Shown: piece by piece, positions 1 to 9,434 of the stretch
Position numbering within the stretch: the stretch's first letter is position 1
Layout: each line of letters starts with the position of its first letter
Assembly: GCF_014639875.1 (NCBI RefSeq)
Contig: NZ_BMGD01000001.1
Location: forward strand, 682,001-746,000
Origin: Blastomonas aquatica
Lineage (GTDB): Bacteria; Pseudomonadota; Alphaproteobacteria; Sphingomonadales; Sphingomonadaceae
Reading direction: 5' to 3'
DNA: 64,000 nucleotides
Translations under genes and position numbers: made by a program
Notes under the pieces: model-generated
Told to the model about the DNA's origin: nothing
The model's input: only the letters and a program-made list of their open reading frames with translations
Databases searched by the model: none

Positions 1-223
1 TGTCGTCGTGGCTGCGGTCGATCCATCGGGCGATGCCGCGACAAAGGGCATCCGCCGCGGCGATGTCATTCTGTCGATCAACAACCGTCCGGTCGTTGCC
101 CCCGCAGATGTCGACCGGATCATCGCCGAAGCCCGCGCCGCCAACCGCGAGGCCGTGCTGCTGCGCGTCCAGCGTCGTGCGGGACAGCCGCAGTTCCTGC
201 CGGTGCGCCTGCGCGCCAAGTAA
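1..223 (+). CDS. C-terminal PDZ domain of a DegP/DegQ-like periplasmic serine protease (partial, 5' end outside window)
   Basis: The reading frame is open from the first bases of the window to a TAA at 221-223, so only about 73 C-terminal residues are visible. They read as the second half of a PDZ domain: a segment with KGIRRGDVILSINNRPV (the carboxylate-loop/strand region of HtrA-type PDZ domains), then a helix rich in Ala/Arg and a final strand ending in RLRAK. HtrA-family proteases degrade or refold damaged envelope proteins, and their second PDZ domain is normally at the C-terminus, which fits. The protease domain lies outside the window, so DegP versus DegQ/MucD cannot be decided, and another PDZ protein such as RseP is not excluded. 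A strong terminator follows directly. Confidence 0.7.
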   Translation, partial: VVVAAVDPSGDAATKGIRRGDVILSINNRPVVAPADVDRIIAEARAANREAVLLRVQRRAGQPQFLPVRLRAK

Positions 224-247
224 ACGCGACTCAAGAGTACGAGAAAC

Positions 248-277
248 AAGGGCGGTACCGATGGTGCCGCCCTTTTT
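248..277 (+). terminator. Rho-independent terminator after the PDZ protease
   Basis: A 12-bp GC-rich stem (AAGGGCGGTACC / GGTGCCGCCCTT, one G-T wobble) with a 3-base loop is followed by a run of T. It lies 25 bp after the protease stop codon. Confidence 0.85.
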
Positions 278-303
278 CGTTGAGTTTTGCGATGCCTTCG
301 TCG

Positions 304-386
304 CCGTCACCCCCGCGAAAGCGGGGGTCTCGCTCATTCGCAGACCTTGGACGAAAAGCGGGATTCCCGCGTTCGCGGGAATGACG
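304..386. repeat. REP-like paired hairpin element, family A, copy 1
   Basis: Two palindromes in inverted orientation: GTCACCCCCGCGAAAGCGGG at the left and CCCGCGTTCGCGGGAATGAC at the right, about 80 bp end to end. Two further copies with the same layout lie at 6218-6297 and 30930-31008. Confidence 0.75.
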
Positions 387-504
387 GGTGTTCTGGCTCA
401 GTAATGGCTCCTCGCTTTTCGCAAGCGTCACCTTGTCTAGATTGCCCCGCCTACCTAGTGTGACCCTGAAAGCCCTGATTCATGGGCAACACAGGAGAGT
501 ATGG

Positions 505-1227
505 ATGGGCAGAATCGCAATCGTTACAGGCGGCACACGTGGGATTGGCGAGGCGATCAGCCTGGCACTCAAGAATGCGGGTGCCCATGTGATCGCCAGC
601 TATGGCGGCAACGACGATGCAGCGAGCGCCTTTTCCGACCGGACCGGCATCGCGGTACAGAAGTGGGATGTCGGCGACCATCAGCAGAGCATCGATGCGG
701 TCGCCAAGATCGAGGCCGAGCATGGTCCGGTCGATATCCTGGTCAACAACGCCGGTATCACCCGCGATGCGACGATGATGAAGATGACCTGGGAGCAGTG
801 GGACGAAGTGATCCGCGTCGACCTGACCGGCTGCTTCAACATGGCCAAGGCGTGCTTCCCCGGCATGCGCACCCGCGGCTGGGGCCGGATCGTCAACATC
901 GGATCGGTCAATGGCCAGGGTGGTCAGATCGGCCAGGTCAACTATGCCGCCGCCAAGTCCGGTATCCACGGCTTCACCAAGTCGCTGGCGATGGAAGGCG
1001 CGCGCTATGGCGTCACCGCCAATGCGATCGCGCCGGGTTATATCGCTACAGAAATGCTCTCGACCATCCCGCAAAACGTGATGGACAAGATCGTGGCGCA
1101 GATCCCGGTCGGACGGCTGGGCCAAGCGGAGGAAATCGCGCGCGGCGTGGTGTTCCTGACCGCAGAGGAAGCCGCATTCGTCACCGGATCGACGCTGTCG
1201 ATCAACGGCGGCCAGCACATGTACTGA
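505..1227 (+). CDS. phaB: Acetoacetyl-CoA reductase (NADPH), SDR family
   Basis: This 240-residue short-chain dehydrogenase reduces acetoacetyl-CoA to (R)-3-hydroxybutyryl-CoA, the second step of polyhydroxybutyrate synthesis. Visible motifs: the N-terminal cofactor site TGGTRGIG (about residues 8-15), NNAG (about 88), a catalytic Ser in GSVNGQ and the YxxxK pair in NYAAAKSG. The segment VNGQGGQIGQVNYAAAKSG and the C-terminal INGGQHMY are typical of PhaB rather than FabG, which usually ends in VNGG followed by other residues. The start chosen is the ATG at 505, preceded by AGGAG at a 7-base spacing; the frame is open further upstream but without a ribosome site. phaA and phaC are not nearby, so it is a stand-alone gene. 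Confidence 0.9.
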   Translation: MGRIAIVTGGTRGIGEAISLALKNAGAHVIASYGGNDDAASAFSDRTGIAVQKWDVGDHQQSIDAVAKIEAEHGPVDILVNNAGITRDATMMKMTWEQWDEVIRVDLTGCFNMAKACFPGMRTRGWGRIVNIGSVNGQGGQIGQVNYAAAKSGIHGFTKSLAMEGARYGVTANAIAPGYIATEMLSTIPQNVMDKIVAQIPVGRLGQAEEIARGVVFLTAEEAAFVTGSTLSINGGQHMY

Positions 1228-1250
1228 TTGCCCGCCGGGCAGAGATCACC

Positions 1251-1282
1251 AAGGGGCCGTGCAGCGATGCGCGGCCCTTTTG
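1251..1282 (+). terminator. Terminator after phaB, probably bidirectional
   Basis: The hairpin AAGGGGCCG...CGGCCCTTTT lies between convergent phaB and the ABC permease gene. The stem is flanked by A-run and T-run, so it could serve both strands. Confidence 0.75.
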
Positions 1283-1302
1283 CTGTCAGGGCGTTATCCT
1301 GG

Positions 1303-2499
1303 TCAGGGTTTGGCGAACAATCCCGCGATCAGCCCGCGCTTGACGCCGCCGCCGGACTTGAGCACGTTGCGGCGGAACAATCGCGCGCCGAAGCGGATCA
1401 GCAGCAGCACCCAGGCCGCCTGCCAGCCAAGAGCCAGAAGGTGCTGCAGGATGTCGGGCTGCTGCGCCGCGCGTGCCAGCATCGCAAAGGGCGAGCTGAA
1501 CGGAAACGCCGCCGCCACCAGCTCGATCGGCTCGCCCAGCCGGGTGACCGAATAGGACGCAAGGAAGAAGAACAGCAACTGCCCCATGGTCGCGGGCATC
1601 GACAGCGTCTGCACTTCGCGCACCGTGCTCGCCATCGCGCCGATGCCGAGGAACAGCGAGCCGAGCAGCAGATACGCCATCGCGAAATAGGCGACCCCTA
1701 AGCCAAGGAACAGCGGCCAGCCGGTCGCAGGCGGCGGCAGCGCAGGCAAGCCGTTGCCCGCGAGCAGGATCGCCACCAGCGCTAACCCGGCCCAACAGGC
1801 AATTCCGATCAACGCCATCGCCAGCATCGCGAACAGTTTGCCCAGAAAGATCGCATCGATCGGGACCGCAGCGGCCAGAATCTCGATGATCTTGTTGGTC
1901 TTTTCCTCGACCAGATTGGAGAGCACCATCCCTGCGAGCAGCATCGTCAGCAGCACGAGCAGCGCCTGGCCGACCTGTGCGGTCACCAGCCGCCCCTGTT
2001 CGCGCGAGCCCGAGCTTTGCGCGACCGCGCGGGTATCGAGCCTGGCGGGCGCTGCGGCACTGCCATCGCGCGCGCGCTCGACCAGCAGCTCGAGCGGCCC
2101 GCGCCAGCGCTCGATCTCGGCCGCCGTACCGATCAGCTGCGGATCGCGCAGGCTGCCGGTCAGCACGCCCAGAAAGCGCGTGTCCTGCTGCGCACCGAGC
2201 AGGCGTTCGGGATTGTCGGATGTCATCGCGACCAAGGCGGGCACCCTGCCCTCGCCCAGTTGCTCCGCCAGCGCGTCGCGCGCCTTGAGCGCGGCGTCCG
2301 AATCGGGTGCGGCCATGACCAGCGCGAAGCTCGGCCGATCGATATCGCGCGCCACCTGGCCACCGATGCTGCCCGCAGCAATACCGATGGCGAGCGGAAA
2401 CACCGGGCCAAGCAAAAAGAAGAAGAACGCCTTGGAAAAGATGATCGCGGCAAAATCGCGCCGGGCGATGACCCAGGATGCACGCAGCAATTCAGCCAT
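1303..2499 (-). CDS. ABC-2 type exporter permease (NatB-like)
   Basis: A 398-residue membrane protein with one N-terminal transmembrane segment (FFFFLLGPVFPLAIGIAAG, about residues 24-42), a large soluble domain of about 150 residues, and about five more membrane segments in the C-terminal half. This is the layout of ABC-2 permeases of the NatB/YhaP class, which act with a NatA-like ATPase to export sodium or unknown substrates. The start ATG at 2499 is preceded by AGGAG and lies 8 bases inside the 3' end of the upstream ATPase gene, indicating translational coupling. The substrate cannot be read from sequence. Confidence 0.8.
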   Translation of the reverse strand: MAELLRASWVIARRDFAAIIFSKAFFFFLLGPVFPLAIGIAAGSIGGQVARDIDRPSFALVMAAPDSDAALKARDALAEQLGEGRVPALVAMTSDNPERLLGAQQDTRFLGVLTGSLRDPQLIGTAAEIERWRGPLELLVERARDGSAAAPARLDTRAVAQSSGSREQGRLVTAQVGQALLVLLTMLLAGMVLSNLVEEKTNKIIEILAAAVPIDAIFLGKLFAMLAMALIGIACWAGLALVAILLAGNGLPALPPPATGWPLFLGLGVAYFAMAYLLLGSLFLGIGAMASTVREVQTLSMPATMGQLLFFFLASYSVTRLGEPIELVAAAFPFSSPFAMLARAAQQPDILQHLLALGWQAAWVLLLIRFGARLFRRNVLKSGGGVKRGLIAGLFAKP

Positions 2500-3475
2500 C
2501 GGCCATCTCCTGCTGGGCTTCTTCCTCGAGCTGGCGCGCGGCATCGGCCCCTGCGATCGCGACGAACGCATCGTGCAGCCCGGGGCGTTCGATCGACAGC
2601 GACTGGATCCCCGCATCGCCCTCGATCAGCGCGCGCAGCAAAGGCTCGACCCCGGTCTCGGGCAGCGTGAAGTGCCAGAAATGCCCCTCGGGCGCGGCAT
2701 CTGCAGGCAGTGCCGCACGCCAGGGCCCATTGAGCGCGCGCGTTTCCAGCCGCACCTGCGGCCGCAGCCGGTCGCGCGCTTCCGATACCGAACCGGTGAA
2801 CGGCACCTTCCCCCCTGCGATGATCGCGATGCGCTCGCACAATCGCTCGGCGTGCGCGATGACATGGGTCGAAAAGATCACGGTGACGCCGCGGTCGGCC
2901 TGCGCACGGATCAAGCGCTCGAGCTTGGCCTGGTTGAGCGCGTCGAGCCCCGAAAACGGCTCGTCGAGCACGATAAGTTCCGGGTCATGCACCAGTGTAC
3001 CCAGCAGCTGGACGGTCTGCGCCATGCCCTTCGAGAGCGTGCGCACCTCCTTGTCCGCCGCCTTGCCCAGGCCATGCTCCTCGAGCATCGCCCGGCCCCG
3101 TTTGCGTCCTTCGGCCAGCGGCAGCCCGCGCAGCGCGCCCATGAAGGCGATCGCGTCATAGGCCTTCATCGAGGGGTACAGCCCGCGCTCCTCGGGCAGA
3201 TAGCCCACCCGGCGCGCGACATCGAGCGGGCGATCGGTGCCCAGCAGCGTACGGGTGCCCTCGTCGGGATCGACGATGCCCAGCAGCATCCGCAAGGTGG
3301 TGGTCTTGCCCGCGCCATTGGGGCCCAGGATGCCGAAGATGCTGCCAGCAGGTACGGTGACATCGACCCCATCCACGGCGCGTTGCTTACCGAAGATCTT
3401 GACCAGACCGCGCGCTTCGATGGCATTGGCGGTCACGGTCAGTCCTTGGGCAAAAGCGGTCAAAGGTTGGCCCAT
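2492..3475 (-). CDS. ABC exporter ATP-binding protein (NatA-like)
   Basis: An ATPase of about 327 residues, partner of the downstream permease. Motifs in order: Walker A GPNGAGKTT, Q-loop region, signature LSKGMAQ, Walker B LIVLDEP followed by a D-loop SGLDALN, and the switch His in STHV. A C-terminal domain of about 90 residues after the nucleotide-binding domain is usual for this class (DUF4162-like). The start is uncertain: ATG 3475 has no clear ribosome site, whereas GTG at 3436 has AAGGA six bases upstream and begins just before IEARGLVKIFG, where the family alignment usually starts. An ATG at 3517 would overlap the divergent queG start. Confidence 0.85.
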   Translation of the reverse strand: MGQPLTAFAQGLTVTANAIEARGLVKIFGKQRAVDGVDVTVPAGSIFGILGPNGAGKTTTLRMLLGIVDPDEGTRTLLGTDRPLDVARRVGYLPEERGLYPSMKAYDAIAFMGALRGLPLAEGRKRGRAMLEEHGLGKAADKEVRTLSKGMAQTVQLLGTLVHDPELIVLDEPFSGLDALNQAKLERLIRAQADRGVTVIFSTHVIAHAERLCERIAIIAGGKVPFTGSVSEARDRLRPQVRLETRALNGPWRAALPADAAPEGHFWHFTLPETGVEPLLRALIEGDAGIQSLSIERPGLHDAFVAIAGADAARQLEEEAQQEMADG

Positions 3476-3515
3476 CGGTCTTGGTGGGAAGGTGTTAATC
3501 GGGTAGCGGACAAAC

Positions 3516-4661
3516 ATGGTAAGCGGCAAGAAAAACCTTGAAGCGGCAATCGCGCAGGAGGCCTCCCGGCTGGGGTTTGCCGATTGCGCGATCGCACCTG
3601 CCAGCCTGGGGCCGCAGGCCGCTGAGCGGCTGCAGCAGTGGCTCGCCGAGGGTCTCCATGGCGACATGCTGTGGATGGAGGCGCGCAGCGACCAGCGCGC
3701 CGATCCTGCGACCTTGTGGAGCGATGTCCGCTCGGTGATCATGCTGGGGATGAGCTATGCGCCGGGCCGCGATCCGTTCGCGCTGGCAGACACGCCAGAT
3801 CGGGGGCGGATTTCGGTGTATGCGCAGGGCGGCGATTATCACAAGACGGTGAAGACTGCCCTGAAGGCGCTGGCGCGCTGGATCGTCGATCAGTCCGAAA
3901 ACGCCGAGGTAAAGGTGTTTGTCGATACCGCACCGGTGATGGAAAAGCCGCTGGCGATGGCGGCGGGGCTGGGCTGGCAGGGCAAGCACACCAACCTTGT
4001 GAGCCGCCGCCACGGCAGCTGGCTGTTCCTGGGGGCTATCTACACCACGCTCGAGCTCGCGCCGAGCGGCGCAGGGCAGGATCTGTGCGGATCATGCACC
4101 GCCTGCCAAGACGTCTGCCCGACCGATGCCTTTCCCGACCCCTACCGGCTCGATGCGCGGCGCTGCATCTCGTATCTCACGATCGAGCATGCAGGGCCCA
4201 TCCCCACCGACCTCAGGCGCGGGATCGGCAACCATGTCTATGGCTGCGACGATTGCCTTGCGGTCTGCCCGTGGAACAAATTTGCCGCCGCCGCGCATGC
4301 CAACCGTGCCTTTCTGCCGCGTGCCGAGCTGGCTGCGCCCGCGCTGGCTGATCTGCTGGCGCTCGATGACGCGCAGTTCCGCGCAGTGTTTTCCGGATCG
4401 CCGATCAAGCGCAGCGGGCGGGTGCGGATGGTGCGCAATGCCCTCATCGCGGCGGGCAACAGCGGCGATGCTGCCCTGGTCGCGCCTGTCGCGGCGTTGC
4501 TGGACGATCCTGAGCCAGTAGTCCGCGGCGCAGCGGTGTGGACGCTGGCGCAGCTCGATGCCGGGCTCTGGCAGGCCGAGCATGCCGCCCGCATGCCGCA
4601 CGAACGCGACGCGGACGTCGCAGCCGAATGGCGGCTTGCCGACGCGCCCGAGCCCGTCTAG
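3516..4661 (+). CDS. queG: Epoxyqueuosine reductase
   Basis: This 381-residue cobalamin-dependent iron-sulfur enzyme carries out the last step of queuosine synthesis on tRNA. Two 4Fe-4S cluster motifs are visible: [16 protein letters not shown] (about residue 190) and [13 protein letters not shown] (about 243), with the characteristic CISYLTIEH segment between them. The C-terminal 70 residues ([21 protein letters not shown]) form the HEAT-like tail found in QueG. Length matches the family (about 350-380). The gene starts divergently from the ABC ATPase with only about 40 bp between them, and the ribosome site is weak. The HAD gene follows 13 bp downstream and is probably co-transcribed. Confidence 0.93.
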   Translation: MVSGKKNLEAAIAQEASRLGFADCAIAPASLGPQAAERLQQWLAEGLHGDMLWMEARSDQRADPATLWSDVRSVIMLGMSYAPGRDPFALADTPDRGRISVYAQGGDYHKTVKTALKALARWIVDQSENAEVKVFVDTAPVMEKPLAMAAGLGWQGKHTNLVSRRHGSWLFLGAIYTTLELAPSGAGQDLCGSCTACQDVCPTDAFPDPYRLDARRCISYLTIEHAGPIPTDLRRGIGNHVYGCDDCLAVCPWNKFAAAAHANRAFLPRAELAAPALADLLALDDAQFRAVFSGSPIKRSGRVRMVRNALIAAGNSGDAALVAPVAALLDDPEPVVRGAAVWTLAQLDAGLWQAEHAARMPHERDADVAAEWRLADAPEPV

Positions 4662-4674
4662 GCGCAATTCCATC

Positions 4675-5345
4675 ATGCGCCCGCCCTTTGATCACGTCCG
4701 CACCTGGATCTTCGATCTGGATAACACGCTCTATCCGGCGGAAACCAATCTGTTCGCGCTGATCGATGAGCGGATGGGCACCTATGTCGCCGATCTTATG
4801 AAGGTCGATCTGGTCGAGGCACGGCGGATCCAGAAGGCCTATTATTATCAGCACGGCACCACGCTGGCCGGGCTGATGCTCGACCACGGTGTCGATCCGC
4901 ATCACTTCCTCGATTATGTCCACGACATCGACATGGGCCGCATCCGCCCCTGCGAGGTCACCGCGACTGCTCTGGCACAGTTGCCGGGGCGCAAGCTGAT
5001 CTTCACCAACGGCGATGTCACCTATGCGGGGCGCGTGCTCGACAAATTGGGGCTGGGCGACCAGTTCGAAGCGATCCACGATATCCACGCGACGCAATAC
5101 CAGCCCAAGCCGCATGCCGCAGCGTATGCAAGCCTGATCAGCCAGCTCGACATCGATCCCCACAGTGCGCTGTTCATCGACGATCTGGCGCGCAATCTGA
5201 AGCCCGCCAAGCAGTTGGGCATGACCACTGTGTGGATGAACAACGGCTCGGATGGCGGTACGCTGGATCACGAACACGACTTTATCGACCATGAGATTAC
5301 CGCGCTGGGCGACTGGCTCGCAGCGCTGACACAGGAGACTGCACG

Positions 5346-5349
<4 letters not shown>
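4675..5349 (+). CDS. HAD-superfamily pyrimidine 5'-nucleotidase (SDT1-like)
   Basis: A 224-residue HAD hydrolase. Motif I is FDLDNTLYP (about residues 12-20), motif II lies in LIFTNGD, and motif IV in FIDDLARNL. The signature [18 protein letters not shown] matches the pyrimidine 5'-nucleotidase/SDT1 subfamily, which dephosphorylates UMP/CMP. The ATG at 4675 is chosen because homologous sequence begins there; upstream codons overlap queG. The stop codon overlaps the dapD start (ATGA at 5346-5349), so translation is coupled to dapD. The nucleotidase substrate is by family only. Confidence 0.82.
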
Positions 5350-6200
<851 letters not shown>

Positions 6201-6217
6201 CCTCCGAGCATGCTCCC

Positions 6218-6297
6218 GTCATTCCCGCGAAAGCGGGAATCCCGCTTCTACCGATACTCCAGCGCCGTAGCGGGACCCCCGCCTGCGCGGGGGTGAC
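6218..6297. repeat. REP-like paired hairpin element, family A, copy 2
   Basis: Left arm GTCATTCCCGCGAAAGCGGG, right arm GCGGGACCCCCGCCTGCGCG followed by GGGGTGAC. Same inverted-pair layout and length as the copies at 304-386 and 30930-31008; located in the convergent dapD/rplL gap. Confidence 0.75.
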
Positions 6298-6327
6298 GAC
6301 AAGGGCGGCTGATGTTTCATACCGTCC

Positions 6328-6355
6328 CTGGGCTCCGGCTTTCGCCGGAGAACGG
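6328..6355. repeat. Single REP-like hairpin, family B (half element)
   Basis: CTCCGGCTTTCGCCGGAG at 6333-6350 with flanks CCTGGG and AACGG. It is nearly identical over about 28 bp to the right arm of the paired element at 55687-55760. Confidence 0.65.
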
Positions 6356-6410
6356 GTTTGCGATGTCTTCCTTTTCGCGTCTTCGCGTGAACCCTCTTCC
6401 CACCCCAGAC

Positions 6411-6450
6411 AAAAAAAGGGCGGCCTGCACGAAGCAGACCGCCCTTTCTT
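6411..6450 (-). terminator. Rho-independent terminator of rplJ-rplL
   Basis: On the minus strand AAAGGGCGGTCTGC, loop TTCGT, GCAGGCCGCCC, then seven T. It lies 36 bp after the rplL stop and closes the operon, so rpoB is not read through from rplL here. Confidence 0.9.
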
Positions 6451-6485
6451 TTCATCCCTACGCCACAAGGGCCCAGGAAAGGCGA

Positions 6486-6857
6486 TTACTTGAGCTCGAC
6501 GGTACCGCCGGCTGCTTCGATCTTCGCCTTGATTTCTTCGGCTTCAGCCTTGCTGACGCCTTCCTTGATCGCCTTGGGAGCGCTCTCGACCAGGGTCTTG
6601 GCTTCGGTCAGGCCGAGCGAGGTGATGGCGCGGACTTCCTTGATGACCTGGATCTTCTTGCCGCCGTCGCCGGTCAGGATGACGTCGAATTCGGTCTGTT
6701 CTTCAGCAGCCGGCGCAGCGGCACCAGCAGGTGCAGCAACAGCGACAGCAGCAGCAGCCGAAACGCCCCATGCTTCTTCGAGGGCCTTCGAGAGTTCAGC
6801 GGCTTCAAGAACGGTCAGCTTCGAGAGTTCTTCCACCAGGTTTGCGATATCTGCCAT
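6486..6857 (-). CDS. rplL: 50S ribosomal protein L7/L12
   Basis: A 123-residue stalk protein that recruits translation factors. It has an N-terminal dimerisation helix region (residues 1-35), an Ala/Pro-rich flexible hinge (about 36-55, [19 protein letters not shown]) and the C-terminal factor-binding domain ([22 protein letters not shown]... to GGTVELK). Length and ending are canonical. It follows rplJ by about 80 bp and is followed by a strong terminator instead of rpoB. Confidence 0.98.
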   Translation of the reverse strand: MADIANLVEELSKLTVLEAAELSKALEEAWGVSAAAAVAVAAPAGAAAPAAEEQTEFDVILTGDGGKKIQVIKEVRAITSLGLTEAKTLVESAPKAIKEGVSKAEAEEIKAKIEAAGGTVELK

Positions 6858-6936
6858 TTTAAGTCTCCAGTTCTAATTCATAACATAGGTGCCGCACCTG
6901 CCCGTGACGGGCAGAACGCGGCAGGATTTGAAAAGC

Positions 6937-7452
6937 TTATGCGTCTTCCTTGGTCGCATAGGCGCCGAACACGCGGGCAAGCTGCCCAGCCGGTGCCTGA
7001 ATGACCTGGACAACCTTGGTTGCCGGGGCATTGACGAGACCAATGATCTTGGCACGCAGTTCGTCGAGCGAAGGCATCGAGGCAAGCGCCTTGATTCCAT
7101 CGGCATCCAGAACCGTGTCGCCCATTGCGCCGCCGACAATCTCAAGCTTTTCATTGTCCTTGGCGAAGTTCACCGCAACCTTTGCAGCCGCGACCGGATC
7201 GGTCGAGGTGGCAAGGGCAATCGGTCCGGTCAGCAGGTCGGCGATGGACTCGTAAGGAGTGCCCACCGCAGCCAGCTTGGCCAGGCGATTCTTGGTGACT
7301 TTGTAGCTGGCGCCTTCTGCGCGCATCTTCGTGCGAAGCTCGGTCGACTTGGCAACGGTAAGACCCAGATTACGGGTCACCACCACCACACCGGCTTCAC
7401 CGAAGGTTGCGTTCAGCGAGGCAACAGCGGCTTTTTTATCAGCACGATCCAT
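6937..7452 (-). CDS. rplJ: 50S ribosomal protein L10
   Basis: A 171-residue protein that anchors L7/L12 dimers to the ribosome and usually represses its own operon by binding the leader RNA. The start ATG at 7452 (MDRADKKAAV) is preceded by AAGGAG at the right distance; the frame is open a little further but without support. Typical features are the N-terminal TFGEAGVVVVTRNLGLTVA and the C-terminal helix RVFGAYATKE that binds L12. A promoter-like sequence at about 7758-7785 would give a leader of roughly 300 nt. Confidence 0.97.
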   Translation of the reverse strand: MDRADKKAAVASLNATFGEAGVVVVTRNLGLTVAKSTELRTKMRAEGASYKVTKNRLAKLAAVGTPYESIADLLTGPIALATSTDPVAAAKVAVNFAKDNEKLEIVGGAMGDTVLDADGIKALASMPSLDELRAKIIGLVNAPATKVVQVIQAPAGQLARVFGAYATKEDA

Positions 7453-7757
7453 GCTGGTCTCCTTCCACATGAGCGCAACGGTGATGGGCATGAGCCCGTC
7501 CGGTGCGCCCGGTTCATTGCGCAGCGCCCTTGCCCTAGGGGGTCAAGCACTGCAGATCGGTCCGTGGGGGTGTTTGCCGAGCCGTTGCCCCGTTCGATGA
7601 ACTGGGGGCTAAAATGGCAGCGTCTGCCCTGACAGAATCAGGGGCAGTGAAAAACAGTTCCCCGTCTAGGCTGGACATTAAGCGGAGAAAATCCCCCGCA
7701 CCAACTGTCTCGGACGGCGATCGGTCGCGCCTTGCAGCGTTTCCGGTCAGCGCAGGC
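7453..7757 (-). promoter_or_regulatory. Long rplJ leader, candidate L10 autoregulatory region
   Basis: About 300 bp without a gene lie upstream of rplJ, downstream of a promoter-like sequence. Short self-complementary stretches are visible, for example CTGTCAGGGCAGACG near 7630-7645 and CCGGACGGG just before rplJ. L10 binds a leader of its own operon in many bacteria; that function is inferred here from position only, and I could not fold the RNA. Confidence 0.4.
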
Positions 7758-7785
7758 TGCTAGCAGATAGCGGGAAAGAGTCAAG
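7758..7785 (-). promoter_or_regulatory. Candidate promoter for rplJ-rplL
   Basis: On the minus strand TTGACT (7785-7780), 16-base spacer, TAGCAG (7763-7758). The same TTGACT plus TAGC-like pairing is seen upstream of rplM. The spacing is one base short of ideal. Confidence 0.4.
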
Positions 7786-7824
7786 GCGGGCGAGCAGCTG
7801 CGGCATTTCAAAAATGCGGACCGG

Positions 7825-9348
7825 CTAGTTCAACCTGCTTGGCCGATCCATCTGGCCCTCGAATCGCGTGATCAGCGTGCCCGCAATGCGTTTTGCGCAG
7901 AAGGAATTGACGTACTGGGCCAATTTTTCTCGGCTGCTATCAAAGGCAGGCACTGCTTCGGTGAATTTGACGAGGATGTTGAGCGCTTCCACCACGGATT
8001 TGCACAAGACACCCGCGCCCCCTGCAGAAGCGGCCTCAGCGCCTGCGCACAAGAAGCTCAGGCCCCGAAAGCCACCTCTAGACCCCGCCGAGATAGCGAC
8101 CCGCACCAGCTCTGCCTCTTCATGAGGTTCCAGAACCCCATTCTTCAACCGCGGCTCAAGCCGTTCCAGCGCCTTCTCCAGCGCCGAAACATTTGCTGCT
8201 GCATGCGCGACGACATCCAGTCGATTTCGATCGACCCGGCCAAGAAACTGGCGCCACTCGTCATCTTCCGGTAATCGCCGCAATGGACTTTGGCTGATGT
8301 TGACGGCATCACCGTCCATGCCGGAAATCTGTTCAAACATCCATGTCGCGATGCCGATATGTCCACCTGCGGATTTTCGGCGTGCAACCTTCTTGATCGG
8401 CTCCGGGTCAGAAACGGAGTCAGTGCCGCCGAATACCTGGAAAATCGCGTTCGCCTCACGCGCCCGCATCGTATACTGGGCACCCAAAGCCCCCGTCAAA
8501 GGGGCGGTAAATGTGTGGTGGCGCACATACAGCCGGCTAAACGGTATGGTGAGATCGTCTGCCGAGGACTGGCTGAAGTCGATGGGGTCCGCAGACCCTC
8601 CTATCCATGTATCGATCAGCGGATCAGCAGCTTCCTCGCCCCACAATTGCTTGGCGATCAGATAATAGCCGATTCTGGAGCCAAGCTGGTTTACATTTGG
8701 CCATTCGGCGCTGCGGGTGATCAGCTTCAGGTCCTCATCGCGATAGGCGGAGCTTGCCGGCGGTTGAAATCTGCTGGCCTTATGTCTCCCGAACCTTTCC
8801 ATTTCATCATAATCGATACCGAATATTCTGAACGCAGCGCGCCGGATCAGGTGCAGCCGGTAAAAGCGCTCCGGAAACTCCCCCGTCATCGCCAGGATCG
8901 GCCCGACAATCCCAAGCCTGTCGGGCTGGCAATAGCCTTCGATGTCATCATCTCTGATGTTGATGAACAACGGCCCGGGACGATCATAGGGGCGATGGCG
9001 AACCAGCATGGCCAACTGTTCCGGAGAACAGCCGAATGTCTGCAGAAATCCGGCGCGACCGAAGCGAGGGTGCCCAAGATCGACCACCACGCCTTCATGC
9101 ATCAGCAACAAGAGATAGGGCGGATCTCCCTCCACCCATGAGGTCCAGTTGGCCTCCCGGCTGCGGAGATATTCGAAATCCCCCGTCAAAAGCGCGGAAA
9201 AAACCCGCTCCTTGGCATCCGGCCGTGCCAGCACTTGTCCGCGGACTGCAGGCTCTGTCCTGAGCTTGGTGACGACCGAATCAATACGCTTGGCTGTCGC
9301 AGCTTCTACATCCGCAATCCAACGTTCGATTTCATGCGCCTGATACAT
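7825..9348 (-). CDS. Unrecognised 507-residue protein
   Basis: I do not recognise this family. The protein starts with a helical segment (MYQAHEIERWIADVEAATAKR), has a mixed region with LLLLMHEGVVVDLGHPRFG (residues about 78-96), an aromatic/charged middle (FERFYRLHLIRRAAFRIFGIDYDEMERFG), and a C-terminal helical part with an unusual Gly/Ala-rich hydrophobic run (GFRGLSFLCAGAEAASAGGA, about 430-450). There is no signal peptide and no clear enzyme motif. It is a long intact frame with no frameshift, placed between the transglutaminase gene and the rplJ promoter. Its GC content appears lower than its neighbours (many AT-rich codons), suggesting possible acquisition. Confidence 0.6.
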   Translation of the reverse strand: MYQAHEIERWIADVEAATAKRIDSVVTKLRTEPAVRGQVLARPDAKERVFSALLTGDFEYLRSREANWTSWVEGDPPYLLLLMHEGVVVDLGHPRFGRAGFLQTFGCSPEQLAMLVRHRPYDRPGPLFINIRDDDIEGYCQPDRLGIVGPILAMTGEFPERFYRLHLIRRAAFRIFGIDYDEMERFGRHKASRFQPPASSAYRDEDLKLITRSAEWPNVNQLGSRIGYYLIAKQLWGEEAADPLIDTWIGGSADPIDFSQSSADDLTIPFSRLYVRHHTFTAPLTGALGAQYTMRAREANAIFQVFGGTDSVSDPEPIKKVARRKSAGGHIGIATWMFEQISGMDGDAVNISQSPLRRLPEDDEWRQFLGRVDRNRLDVVAHAAANVSALEKALERLEPRLKNGVLEPHEEAELVRVAISAGSRGGFRGLSFLCAGAEAASAGGAGVLCKSVVEALNILVKFTEAVPAFDSSREKLAQYVNSFCAKRIAGTLITRFEGQMDRPSRLN

Positions 9349-9434
9349 GCCAACGCCAAACTCCGCTTGTCAGCAATCCGTATCACAGCGGCATCACTCC
9401 ATCCACCAGCGTTGCGGGCAAATGCGCGGTCGCG

